A stretch of 5,348 bases of DNA from the NCBI GenBank assembly GCA_902797895.1, contig CADBUS010000092.1, forward strand, positions 1-5,348. Reading direction: 5' to 3'. A program made the translations under genes and the position numbers. The notes below the pieces were generated by a model. The model did no database searches, was not told the origin of the DNA, and was given only the letters and a program-made list of their open reading frames with translations. Origin of the DNA: an uncultured Bacteroidia bacterium (GTDB lineage Bacteria > Bacteroidota > Bacteroidia > Bacteroidales > UBA932). Every line of letters starts with the position of its first letter. Position 1 is the stretch's first letter. Shown here one piece after another: positions 1 through 5,346 of this stretch.

Positions 1-84
1 CAGGAAGATATTGCCTTGCAGGAGAAACCGCTGAAAGATGGCGAGCTTAATGAGTTTGATGAACTGAAACAGGAGCAGCTATGA
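1..84 (+). CDS. 3' end of an unidentified upstream gene (partial)
   Basis: An open frame runs from the first base to a TGA at 82-84, giving 27 residues that end in LNEFDELKQEQL. The tail is hydrophilic and rich in Glu, Asp, Lys and Gln, as expected for an exposed C-terminus. It has no recognisable motif, so no function is assigned. The stop overlaps the next gene's start in the four-base ATGA arrangement. That supports real coding here and translational coupling with the amidohydrolase in one operon. The start and most of the gene lie outside the window. Confidence 0.7.
   Translation, partial: QEDIALQEKPLKDGELNEFDELKQEQL
71..75 (+). promoter_or_regulatory. Shine-Dalgarno-like AGGAG before the amidohydrolase
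   Basis: AGGAG lies five bases before the ATG at 81, inside the last codons of the upstream gene. This is good spacing for a ribosome binding site and supports the ATG at 81 as the start. It stands out because the other genes in the window have no comparable site, which is usual for Bacteroidetes. It could be chance, since the codons AAA CAG GAG CAG produce it. Confidence 0.4.
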
Positions 85-1340
85 GAAAACTTAGGGCAGA
101 TTACGCATTTGTGCCTGATTTGAAAAAGGGGGTATTCTCCCCTATGGCCAACCCCTGTATAACCGTAGATGAAAGCGGCAAAATTATTGCAATTCAGGAA
201 TATAGCAGCCCAGATAGTAATTCAGGTAAAGAAGATGGTATTGAGTACTACAATGGGGTTTTTGTACCCGGCTTTATAAATGCCCACTGCCATATTGAAC
301 TCTCCCACCTTTTTGGGGCCTTTGAGCAGGCAAGTGGTATGAGCGGCTTTATAAATCAGATAAATGCCCTGCGCGAGTCTGTAGATGAGAGGGGGCGTTT
401 TGAGGCTATGAAGCAGCAGTTTAACCTGCTTTCTACTCAGGGAGTTGTGGCTGTATCTGATATAAGCAACTGTAGTGAGAGTTTTGCCCTAAAGAGGCAA
501 TTCCTGAATTTGGTGCACTCAGATAGCGAGGAGCTTTTTCCTGTATATTACAGAACATTTGTAGAGTTGTTTGGCACAGAGGAATCGGATGCCGAGCAAA
601 TTCTAAAGAGGGGTGAAAAAATTGCAGAACAGGCTGTGCAGATGGGGTTAAAAGCCTCCGTAACCCCTCACTCTCCATATACAATGAGCCCCAAACTGCT
701 AAAAATTACAACTTTGCGCGGATTAAAGAGCGGAGAAATATCCTATCACTCCCAAGAGAGCCAAGAGGAGGAGGATATGATAATGTATGGAACAGGCGCC
801 TTGGCAGAGAATTACAGAGGCAGGGGGCTCTCTATGCCTGAGCCTGCAAACACCACCGCTTTGGAGTATTTTCTCAATACTGTAACTGCCACCTCTACGG
901 ATGGTTTGGCAAAGATAGAGGGGCGTGTAAACCTTGTACACAATGTTGTATTGAGCCAAAGGAGTATAGATGCTGCAAAGAGGGTGATAACGGAGCCTTT
1001 CTTTACTGTATGCCCTCTATCCAATATATTCATACATAGAGCATTACCTCCTTTAGACTTAATGAGAGAGAACAATCTTGCAATATGTGTGGGTACAGAC
1101 AGCCTCTCCAGCAACACCATTCTCTCTATGGTTGAGGAGATGCGCTGCATAGAGCAGAATTTCCCTCATATTCCGCTTGGAGAGATTCTGCAATGGGCCT
1201 GCCGGAACGGAGCCAAAGCACTTGGAATTGAGGAGCGTTGCGGCTCGCTCCAAGTTGGCAAAACCCCTGGCATTGTACTTATTCAAAACTTGAGAGATTT
1301 CCACTTAACACCACAGAGCCGCTCTGTAAGAATTGTATAG
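81..1340 (+). CDS. Metal-dependent amidohydrolase, chlorohydrolase / aminodeoxyfutalosine deaminase-like
   Basis: This is a 419-residue cytosolic TIM-barrel hydrolase of the amidohydrolase superfamily, close to the usual length for the AtzA/TrzN/SsnA/MqnX group. The first metal motif is HCH (His69, His71) in GFINAHCHIELSH, directly after the FVPG strand. Next come His197 in VTPHSPYTMSP, His223 and Glu226 in SYHSQES, His287 in NLVHN, and Asp340 in VGTDSLSSN. This is the full ligand and catalytic set for a mononuclear-metal deaminase or chlorohydrolase. The C-terminal GSLQVGKTPGIVLI matches the small beta-sandwich that closes these proteins. The family hydrolyses C-N or C-Cl bonds, often deaminating purine or triazine-like rings. 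The actual substrate is not readable, and no menaquinone (mqn) gene is nearby to support aminodeoxyfutalosine. The start is set by the ATGA overlap and the AGGAG upstream. Family assignment is firm; function is open. Confidence 0.9.
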   Translation: MRKLRADYAFVPDLKKGVFSPMANPCITVDESGKIIAIQEYSSPDSNSGKEDGIEYYNGVFVPGFINAHCHIELSHLFGAFEQASGMSGFINQINALRESVDERGRFEAMKQQFNLLSTQGVVAVSDISNCSESFALKRQFLNLVHSDSEELFPVYYRTFVELFGTEESDAEQILKRGEKIAEQAVQMGLKASVTPHSPYTMSPKLLKITTLRGLKSGEISYHSQESQEEEDMIMYGTGALAENYRGRGLSMPEPANTTALEYFLNTVTATSTDGLAKIEGRVNLVHNVVLSQRSIDAAKRVITEPFFTVCPLSNIFIHRALPPLDLMRENNLAICVGTDSLSSNTILSMVEEMRCIEQNFPHIPLGEILQWACRNGAKALGIEERCGSLQVGKTPGIVLIQNLRDFHLTPQSRSVRIV

Positions 1341-1348
1341 CAGAGGGG

Positions 1349-1375
1349 TTTGGATGTATCTGATAATTAGTTTTA
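1349..1375 (+). promoter_or_regulatory. Possible Bacteroidetes-type promoter upstream of the radical-SAM gene
   Basis: The 53-base gap holds TTTG at 1349-1352, resembling the -33 element. TAGTTTTA at 1368-1375 matches seven of eight positions of the -7 consensus TAnnTTTG. The 15 bases between the elements are somewhat fewer than the roughly 18-20 I recall as usual. If real, it would drive the radical-SAM, dtd and deoC genes separately from the amidohydrolase. In A/T-rich DNA such matches arise easily, so this is weak. Confidence 0.25.
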
Positions 1376-1393
1376 AGATAAAGAGTTACGCTT

Positions 1394-2197
1394 ATGGCTA
1401 CAAAGTTGTTTGAAAGTCTTATTGTTGGCCCCATACATAGCAGAAGATTGGGCAGTTCGCTTGGTATAAATCTGCTTCCGGAGCATGGTAAAATATGCTC
1501 ATTTGACTGTATTTACTGCGAGTGCGGATGGAATAACGAGAGAAAAAACGACACCAAACTCCCAACTTCCGCAGAGGTGGAGAGGGCTTTGGAAAAGAGA
1601 GCTAAAGAGATTGTAAAAGAGGGTATTAAGGTAGATTCCATAACCTTTTCAGGCAACGGAGAGCCAACTATTCACCCTGAGTTTGCAAAAATTATAGATA
1701 TAACCCTGCGCATAAGAGATTGCTATATGAAGGGTGCCAAGGTTTCTGTACTCTCCAATGCCTCAATGATTTGGAAAGATGACATTAGAGAGGCGCTAAT
1801 GAAGATAGATAATCCTATACTTAAAATAGACTCAACCATAGAGGATTATATGCTCTGCATAAACAGGCCGGCAGAGAGTTATTCATTAAGCAGAACAATA
1901 GAGAATCTTAAAAAGTTTGAGGGCAATTTTATACTCCAGACAATGTTTCTCAGGGGCAAGGCAGAACACCCTGTAACCAAGGAGATTATAGAGATAGACT
2001 GCACAAACTCCGCCCACGTTCAAAAGTGGAGGGAGCTTGTAAGGGAGCTTAAACCAAGGCAGATTATGATTTACTCATTGGACAGAGATACCCCCTCTGA
2101 CCAAATAAGCAAAGTAACTCCGCAAGAGATGGCTCAAATAGCGCAGCCGCTTGTAGAGCAAGGATTTAAGGTTAAGGTAAACGGAGAGGATTTATAA
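1394..2197 (+). CDS. Radical-SAM protein, COG0731-like, function unknown
   Basis: This 267-residue protein has a radical S-adenosylmethionine core. Cys35, Cys39 and Cys42 in CSFDCIYC form the CxxxCxxC motif that binds the 4Fe-4S cluster, and a further Cys44 follows. The N-terminal GPIHSRRLGSSLGINLLP is typical of the COG0731 group, whose best-known member is the archaeal wyosine enzyme Taw1. SGNGEPT at 86-92 corresponds to the GGEP-type SAM-binding segment, with SNAS at 121-124 and LKIDS at 143-147 on later barrel strands. It is shorter than the archaeal wyosine enzymes, and bacteria are not known to make wyosine, so the tRNA-modification label should not be transferred. No separate substrate domain is visible. 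The ATG gives the conserved N-terminus with little extra sequence. dtd follows 15 bases after the stop, suggesting co-transcription. The superfamily is certain; the reaction is unknown. Confidence 0.92.
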   Translation: MATKLFESLIVGPIHSRRLGSSLGINLLPEHGKICSFDCIYCECGWNNERKNDTKLPTSAEVERALEKRAKEIVKEGIKVDSITFSGNGEPTIHPEFAKIIDITLRIRDCYMKGAKVSVLSNASMIWKDDIREALMKIDNPILKIDSTIEDYMLCINRPAESYSLSRTIENLKKFEGNFILQTMFLRGKAEHPVTKEIIEIDCTNSAHVQKWRELVRELKPRQIMIYSLDRDTPSDQISKVTPQEMAQIAQPLVEQGFKVKVNGEDL

Positions 2198-2212
2198 CAA
2201 AAGAGCATCATA

Positions 2213-2665
2213 ATGAGAGCAGTTATACAGAGAGTCAGCCGCTCAAGCGTTACAATAGATGGCACTCTTAAATCTCAGATAGGAAGCGGCCTATTGGTTT
2301 TGCTCGGCATAGCGGAAGATGATAATGAGCAGGATATTGAATATCTGACCAAAAAAATTGTGAATCTGAGGGTTTTTGACGATTCCAATGGGGTTATGAA
2401 TCTCTCTCTATTGGATACAGGTGGAGAGATTATGCTTGTGAGCCAATTTACCCTTATGGCAAAAACCGCAAAGGGGAACCGCCCTTCTTACATAAAAGCC
2501 GCCGGCCACCAGATAGCTATACCGCTGTATGAGAAGATGATAGAGAGCCTTACTGCAGCCCTCGGCAAACCCGTTGCCACAGGTAGTTTTGGAGCGGATA
2601 TGAAGATAGAGCTGCTAAATAGTGGCCCTGTCACCATAGTGATGGATAGTAAAGTGAGAGAATAG
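2213..2665 (+). CDS. dtd: D-aminoacyl-tRNA deacylase (D-Tyr-tRNA deacylase)
   Basis: Dtd is a cytosolic homodimer that hydrolyses the ester bond of D-aminoacyl-tRNA, and of glycine mischarged on tRNA-Ala, recycling the tRNA. The 150 residues match the family's usual length. The N-terminus MRAVIQRVSRSSVTIDG is diagnostic and fixes the ATG. SQFTL at 77-81 forms one side of the active site. NSGPVT at 136-141 holds the Gly138-Pro139 cross-subunit cis-proline motif that gives chiral selectivity. The segment KGNRPSYI (87-94) replaces the commoner KGRRPSF, which fits what I recall of Bacteroides sequences. It sits 15 bases after the radical-SAM gene and 29 before deoC, so it is probably in one operon. 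From memory, Bacteroides keeps dtd near deoC with a MazG-type gene between them; that gene is absent here. Confidence 0.97.
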   Translation: MRAVIQRVSRSSVTIDGTLKSQIGSGLLVLLGIAEDDNEQDIEYLTKKIVNLRVFDDSNGVMNLSLLDTGGEIMLVSQFTLMAKTAKGNRPSYIKAAGHQIAIPLYEKMIESLTAALGKPVATGSFGADMKIELLNSGPVTIVMDSKVRE

Positions 2666-2668
2666 TTG

Positions 2669-2676
2669 TATATTTG
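2669..2676 (+). promoter_or_regulatory. Exact Bacteroidetes -7 consensus TATATTTG before deoC
   Basis: TATATTTG matches TAnnTTTG at every fixed position and lies in the dtd-deoC gap. No TTTG is visible at the expected -33 distance, which would fall inside the dtd coding end. A transcript would begin a few bases downstream, leaving only about a dozen bases of leader before the ATG at 2695. It may give deoC extra expression on top of read-through from dtd. It could also be chance in A/T-rich DNA. Confidence 0.35.
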
Positions 2677-2694
2677 TTCTTTATTTTCAGACAA

Positions 2695-3588
2695 ATGAAA
2701 GATTTGATTCAGAAATATAACTTTAAGATTGAGGCCGAAGCCGCAGATAATCACTTAAAGGAGATTATTGCAAAGTGCCAAAGCAATATGAATAGCCGAA
2801 GCCTGGAACTGTGCCTCTCCTGCATAGATTTAACATCTTTACATACATCAGATACAGAGGCTTTTATAGAGGAATTCACAAACAAGGTCAATGGCTTTAA
2901 GGCCGCCTGGGCAAACTTGCCGCTCCCTGCCTCTATATGCGTTTATCCAAACTTTGCAAAGGTTGTAAAGCGCACATTAAAGGAGAGGGAGGTTGGCATA
3001 ACCACCGTTGCAGGTTGTTTCCCATCTTCTCAGAGCTTTTTAGGCGTTAAGATATTGGAGACCACTCTTGCAGTAGTAAACGGAGCTACTGAAATTGATA
3101 TAGTTTTACCTCATAACTCATTCTTAGCCAAAGATTATCAAAAGTGCAAAGATGAGATTTGCGCACTGCGCAAGGCCACAGAGGGCAAAAAGCTGAAGGT
3201 TATTTTGGAGAGCGGAGTTTTTGAAAAAGAGGCCGGCAGCAGGCAAGAGGCGGCCGAGCTTATTGCAGAAGCCTCTCTGCTCGCCCTGGAGTGCGGAGCA
3301 GATTTCATAAAGACCTCCACCGGAAAACAGGAGCCGGCGGCCACCCCATTTGCAGCCTACATAATGTGCTCTGCATTAAAGGCATACCAAAGCAAAACAG
3401 GCCAAAGAAGAGGCTTCAAGCCGGCAGGTGGAATCTCCACCTCAGAAGATGCTATAGTATATTATACCATTGTAAAAGAGCTACTTGGAGAAGAGCAACT
3501 AACTCCGCAACTATTCAGGATAGGAGCATCGAGCCTTGCTAACAATATTCTGAGCAGCCTAAAAGGAGAAAAGGTAAAATACTACTAA
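2695..3588 (+). CDS. deoC: Deoxyribose-phosphate aldolase
   Basis: This class I aldolase cleaves 2-deoxy-D-ribose 5-phosphate to acetaldehyde and glyceraldehyde 3-phosphate, the last step of deoxynucleoside breakdown, in the cytosol. The TIM-barrel active site is complete. Lys206 in DFIKTSTGK forms the Schiff base, Lys242 in GFKPAGG tunes it, and Asp135 in TEIDIVLP completes the catalytic set. CVYPNF and FPSSQ early in the barrel are also typical. The 297 residues exceed the roughly 260 of the E. coli enzyme because of a longer N-terminal helical segment, as in Bacteroides homologues. I chose the ATG at 2695. An in-frame TTG at 2674 would add seven residues (MFFIFRQ), but it lies within the promoter-like TATATTTG and gives an unlikely hydrophobic extension. 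It follows dtd by 29 bases. No deoR, deoA or nucleoside transporter is in the window. Confidence 0.96.
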   Translation: MKDLIQKYNFKIEAEAADNHLKEIIAKCQSNMNSRSLELCLSCIDLTSLHTSDTEAFIEEFTNKVNGFKAAWANLPLPASICVYPNFAKVVKRTLKEREVGITTVAGCFPSSQSFLGVKILETTLAVVNGATEIDIVLPHNSFLAKDYQKCKDEICALRKATEGKKLKVILESGVFEKEAGSRQEAAELIAEASLLALECGADFIKTSTGKQEPAATPFAAYIMCSALKAYQSKTGQRRGFKPAGGISTSEDAIVYYTIVKELLGEEQLTPQLFRIGASSLANNILSSLKGEKVKYY

Positions 3589-3650
3589 CCAATTGCAATA
3601 AAGAGAATACAACTAAAAATCTATAAAATAAATAACAAAAACTATTTGTA
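3589..3650 (+). promoter_or_regulatory. A/T-rich leader between deoC and aspA, promoter not resolved
   Basis: These 62 bases are very A/T-rich and contain no terminator-like hairpin after deoC, so read-through into aspA is possible. A separate aspA promoter would also be reasonable, but no good pair of -33 and -7 elements is visible. There is only TTG at 3593-3595 and loosely matching A/T-rich stretches. No Shine-Dalgarno sequence precedes the aspA ATG. The leader there is an A-rich run followed by ACTATTTGTA. Confidence 0.3.
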
Positions 3651-3660
3651 ATGGCAAATA
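3643..3660 (+). other. Short inverted repeat around the aspA start codon
   Basis: TATTTG (3643-3648) and CAAATA (3655-3660) are perfect six-base complements. The six-base loop TAATGG holds the aspA ATG at 3651-3653. In RNA this would be a weak hairpin presenting the start codon in its loop. The stem is almost all A-U, so stability is low. The symmetry is exact; a role in translation is only a possibility. Confidence 0.35.
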
Positions 3661-5057
3661 AATACAGAGTTGAGTCTGACCTGCTTGGCGAACTTCAGGT
3701 TCCTGCAGATGCCTACTATGGTGTTCAGACACAAAGAGCTATCAACAACTACAAAATTTCCGGCAAAAGAATGTGCGACTATCCTGATTTTGTAGTAGCT
3801 ATCGCATACGTAAAACTTGCTGCAATACAGGCCAATAACAAGTTGGGGGTTATCAATGCCACCATTACTAAGGCTGTAGAGCAGGCTTGCAAGGAGATTA
3901 TTGCCGGCAAGATGCACCAGGATTTCCCTACAGATATGATGCAGGGAGGAGCAGGTACATCTGTCAATATGAATGCAAACGAGGTTATTGCAAACAGGGC
4001 TTTGGAGATTATGAAGCACAAGAGAGGCGAGTACAAATACTGCTCTCCTAACGATCATATCAACTGCGCCCAATCTACAAACGATGCCTACCCTACTGCT
4101 CTGCACCTTACTATCGTGATGATGAATAAGAAGCTGATAGAGAGCCTTAAAGCGCTTATTGCCTCATTCAAGAAGAAGGCTAAGGAGTTTGACAAAATTA
4201 TTAAGATGGGTAGAACTCAGCTGCAAGATGCTGTGCCTATGACACTTGGCCAGGAGTTCAAGGCTTTTGCCAACTCTTTGGAAGAGGAGATTGAGAATAT
4301 AGAGTATGCAAAAAAGAAACTCTATGCAATAAATATGGGAGGTACAGCAATAGGTACAGGAATAAATGCTACTCCGGGCTTTACAGAGCTTTGCTGCAAA
4401 CTGATTGCCAAGCTCACAGGCGAGCCATTCTACGCTGCCAAAGACCTTGTGGCTGCAACACCGGATACCGCTCCTTATGTAGGCTACTCCGGCGCTCTTA
4501 AGAGATTGGCTGTTAAGCTCTCAAAGGTTTGCAACGATTTGCGCCTTATGGCTTCCGGCCCACGTTGCGGCTTGGGTGAGATTAATCTCCCTCCAAAAGC
4601 TCCGGGCTCATCTATAATGCCAGGCAAAGTAAATCCTGTTATTCCGGAGGTTACAAATCAGGTATGCTTTAAGGTTATTGGAAACGATACCGCAGTAGCT
4701 TTTGCCGCCGAGGCAGGCCAGTTGCAGCTTAATGTAATGGAACCTGTTATTATAGAGTGCATTACAGAAAGCATTACTTGGATGACTAATGTTATGAATA
4801 CCCTCAGGATTGAGTGTGTAGATGGCATTACCGCCAACAAGGAGCATTGTATGGAGATGGTTAAGAACAGTATTGGAATAGTAACTGCTCTCAACCCATA
4901 CATCGGATACAAGGCAAGTACAAAGATTGCAAAAGAGGCTCAACAGACAGGCCGTTCTGTTTATGACATTGTTATAGAGCAGAAGATTATGACAAAGGCC
5001 AAATTGGATGAGGCTCTCAATCCAAAGAATATGCTCAGCGCCAGAGATTACAAATAG
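3651..5057 (+). CDS. aspA: Aspartate ammonia-lyase (aspartase)
   Basis: Aspartase reversibly removes ammonia from L-aspartate to give fumarate. It works as a cytosolic homotetramer of the fumarase/aspartase superfamily. The 468 residues match the family length. Visible landmarks are DLLGELQVPADAYYGVQT near the N-terminus, GTSVNMNANE (102-111), the STND substrate loop (142-145), GRTQLQDA (187-194) and the signature GSSIMPGKVNP (319-329). By alignment to Bacillus AspB, Ser320 would be the catalytic base on the flexible loop, with Lys326 and Asn328 binding substrate. GRTQ instead of fumarase's GRTH, together with QDAVPMTLGQEF and GGTAIGTG, argues for aspartase over fumarase C. The ATG yields the usual MANKYRVESDLLG start. 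It stands 62 bases after deoC and ends in a terminator, so it may be its own unit. In anaerobes it supplies fumarate as an electron acceptor and frees ammonia. Confidence 0.96.
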   Translation: MANKYRVESDLLGELQVPADAYYGVQTQRAINNYKISGKRMCDYPDFVVAIAYVKLAAIQANNKLGVINATITKAVEQACKEIIAGKMHQDFPTDMMQGGAGTSVNMNANEVIANRALEIMKHKRGEYKYCSPNDHINCAQSTNDAYPTALHLTIVMMNKKLIESLKALIASFKKKAKEFDKIIKMGRTQLQDAVPMTLGQEFKAFANSLEEEIENIEYAKKKLYAINMGGTAIGTGINATPGFTELCCKLIAKLTGEPFYAAKDLVAATPDTAPYVGYSGALKRLAVKLSKVCNDLRLMASGPRCGLGEINLPPKAPGSSIMPGKVNPVIPEVTNQVCFKVIGNDTAVAFAAEAGQLQLNVMEPVIIECITESITWMTNVMNTLRIECVDGITANKEHCMEMVKNSIGIVTALNPYIGYKASTKIAKEAQQTGRSVYDIVIEQKIMTKAKLDEALNPKNMLSARDYK

Positions 5058-5079
5058 TTGCTTTGCAACTATTTGTAAT
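5047..5079 (+). other. Perfect 15-bp hairpin overlapping the aspA stop codon
   Basis: ATTACAAATAGTTGC (5047-5061) and GCAACTATTTGTAAT (5065-5079) are perfect reverse complements around a TTT loop. The aspA stop TAG (5055-5057) is inside the left arm, as are its last codons. No run of T follows directly, so this is not a standard intrinsic terminator by itself. It stands four bases before a second hairpin that is one. It may protect the mRNA 3' end or assist termination. Confidence 0.7.
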
Positions 5080-5083
5080 ACAG

Positions 5084-5118
5084 AAAATAGGGTACATTAT
5101 GTACCCTATTTTTCTTTT
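5084..5118 (+). terminator. Intrinsic terminator of aspA
   Basis: AAAATAGGGTAC (5084-5095) pairs perfectly with GTACCCTATTTT (5101-5112) around ATTAT. One more A-T pair can close at 5096 and 5100. The right arm runs straight into a T-rich tract, TTTTTCTTTT (5109-5118). A 12-13 bp stem with a GGG/CCC centre and a T tail is a clear factor-independent terminator. Because the left flank is also A-rich, it could work in the other direction, but no minus-strand gene is visible to need it. Confidence 0.88.
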
Positions 5119-5120
5119 AC

Positions 5121-5144
5121 CCCCCAGCCGCTAATGCGTGGGGG
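5121..5144. repeat. G/C-rich imperfect palindrome
   Basis: CCCCCA (5121-5126) pairs with TGGGGG (5139-5144). An inner CGC (5129-5131) pairs with GCG (5136-5138) around TAAT, leaving a two-base GC bulge. The result is a nine-pair, mostly G-C stem. It begins right after the aspA terminator's T tract but has no T tail of its own on the plus strand. On the minus strand the hairpin runs into GTAAAAGAAAA, which is not T-rich either. It is best read as a REP-like palindrome. Confidence 0.55.
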
Positions 5145-5173
5145 TGACCAAGTGGAGTGAGTGGAACTGTAAA

Positions 5174-5218
5174 GCCTCCTATAGATTCTTCGCTGCGCTC
5201 AGAATGACAGAGGGAGGC
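5174..5218. repeat. REP-like nested palindrome with the ATTCT...AGAAT core
   Basis: An outer pair GCCTCC (5174-5179) and GGAGGC (5213-5218) encloses an inner pair ATTCT (5185-5189) and AGAAT (5201-5205) around TCGCTGCGCTC. From memory, the core AGATTCTTCGCTGCGCTCAG resembles a palindrome scattered through intergenic regions of many bacteria. Its translation RFFAALRMT recurs in spurious small ORFs. Copy number in this genome cannot be judged from one window. Confidence 0.6.
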
Positions 5219-5236
5219 TCAGAATGACAGTGGGAG
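5197..5236 (+). repeat. Two tandem 20-base repeats
   Basis: The unit GCTCAGAATGACAGAGGGAG at 5197-5216 is followed immediately by a copy at 5217-5236 that differs only at one base (A to T, position 5211 versus 5231). The first copy contains the right arm of the ATTCT/AGAAT palindrome, so the duplication adds a second AGAAT. Slippage or a partial second insertion of the repeat would explain it. Confidence 0.8.
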
Positions 5237-5286
5237 TAAAGAATAGCAGTAAGCGACTGAAGGGCAGTGTAATACTAAAGGAAGCT

Positions 5287-5300
5287 GGGCGCCCACGCCC
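5287..5300. repeat. Short G/C palindrome
   Basis: GGGCG (5287-5291) pairs with CGCCC (5296-5300) around CCCA. The overlapping GGGCGCCC (5287-5294) is also a perfect eight-base palindrome. It is short, and support comes mainly from lying among other palindromes. Confidence 0.4.
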
Positions 5301-5328
5301 GTGAGTGGGAGGGACCCATCAAATACAA

Positions 5329-5346
5329 GTTCTTGCAGGCAAGGAC
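5329..5346. repeat. Seven-pair hairpin near the window end
   Basis: GTTCTTG (5329-5335) pairs with CAAGGAC (5340-5346) around CAGG, with one T-G wobble. The wobble makes it slightly better formed in plus-strand RNA than as a DNA cruciform. It could be the last stem of the intergenic repeat or part of something continuing past 5348. Confidence 0.4.

Noticed and set aside
812..1150. Minus-strand open frame of 112 codons inside the amidohydrolase
   Set aside because: The opposite strand carries the conserved His287 and Asp340 segments of the real gene. The translation has no recognisable features.
81..2197. Amidohydrolase plus radical-SAM read as part of the futalosine menaquinone pathway (MqnX with MqnE or MqnC)
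   Set aside because: The radical-SAM protein has a COG0731-type N-terminus and is only 267 residues, shorter than MqnE or MqnC. No other mqn gene is visible, and a 53-base gap separates the two genes.
3291..3542. Plus-strand frame of 83 codons overlapping deoC
   Set aside because: It is a frame-shifted reading of the deoC region encoding GFKPAGG. The composition is rich in Arg, Cys and His, typical of an out-of-frame translation.
3642..4106. Minus-strand open frame of 154 codons opposite the start of aspA
   Set aside because: It lies opposite a clearly conserved gene. The translation is a Cys- and Val-rich string without motifs, as expected from the complement of aspA codons.
4608..4943. 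Minus-strand open frame of 111 codons opposite the 3' half of aspA
   Set aside because: It runs opposite the conserved GSSIMPGKVNP region and downstream. There is no family resemblance and no initiation signal.
3651..5057. Class II fumarase (FumC) instead of aspartase
   Set aside because: GRTQLQDAVPMTLGQEF and GGTAIGTG fit aspartases, whereas fumarases have GRTHLQDATP. The N-terminal DLLGELQVPADAYYGVQT also fits AspA better.
5144..5227. Small plus-strand frame beginning with GTG, 27 residues containing RFFAALRMT
   Set aside because: It lies wholly inside the palindromic repeat region. RFFAALRMT is, as I recall, the typical by-product of translating this widespread palindrome. There is no ribosome binding site, and the frame ends within the second tandem unit.
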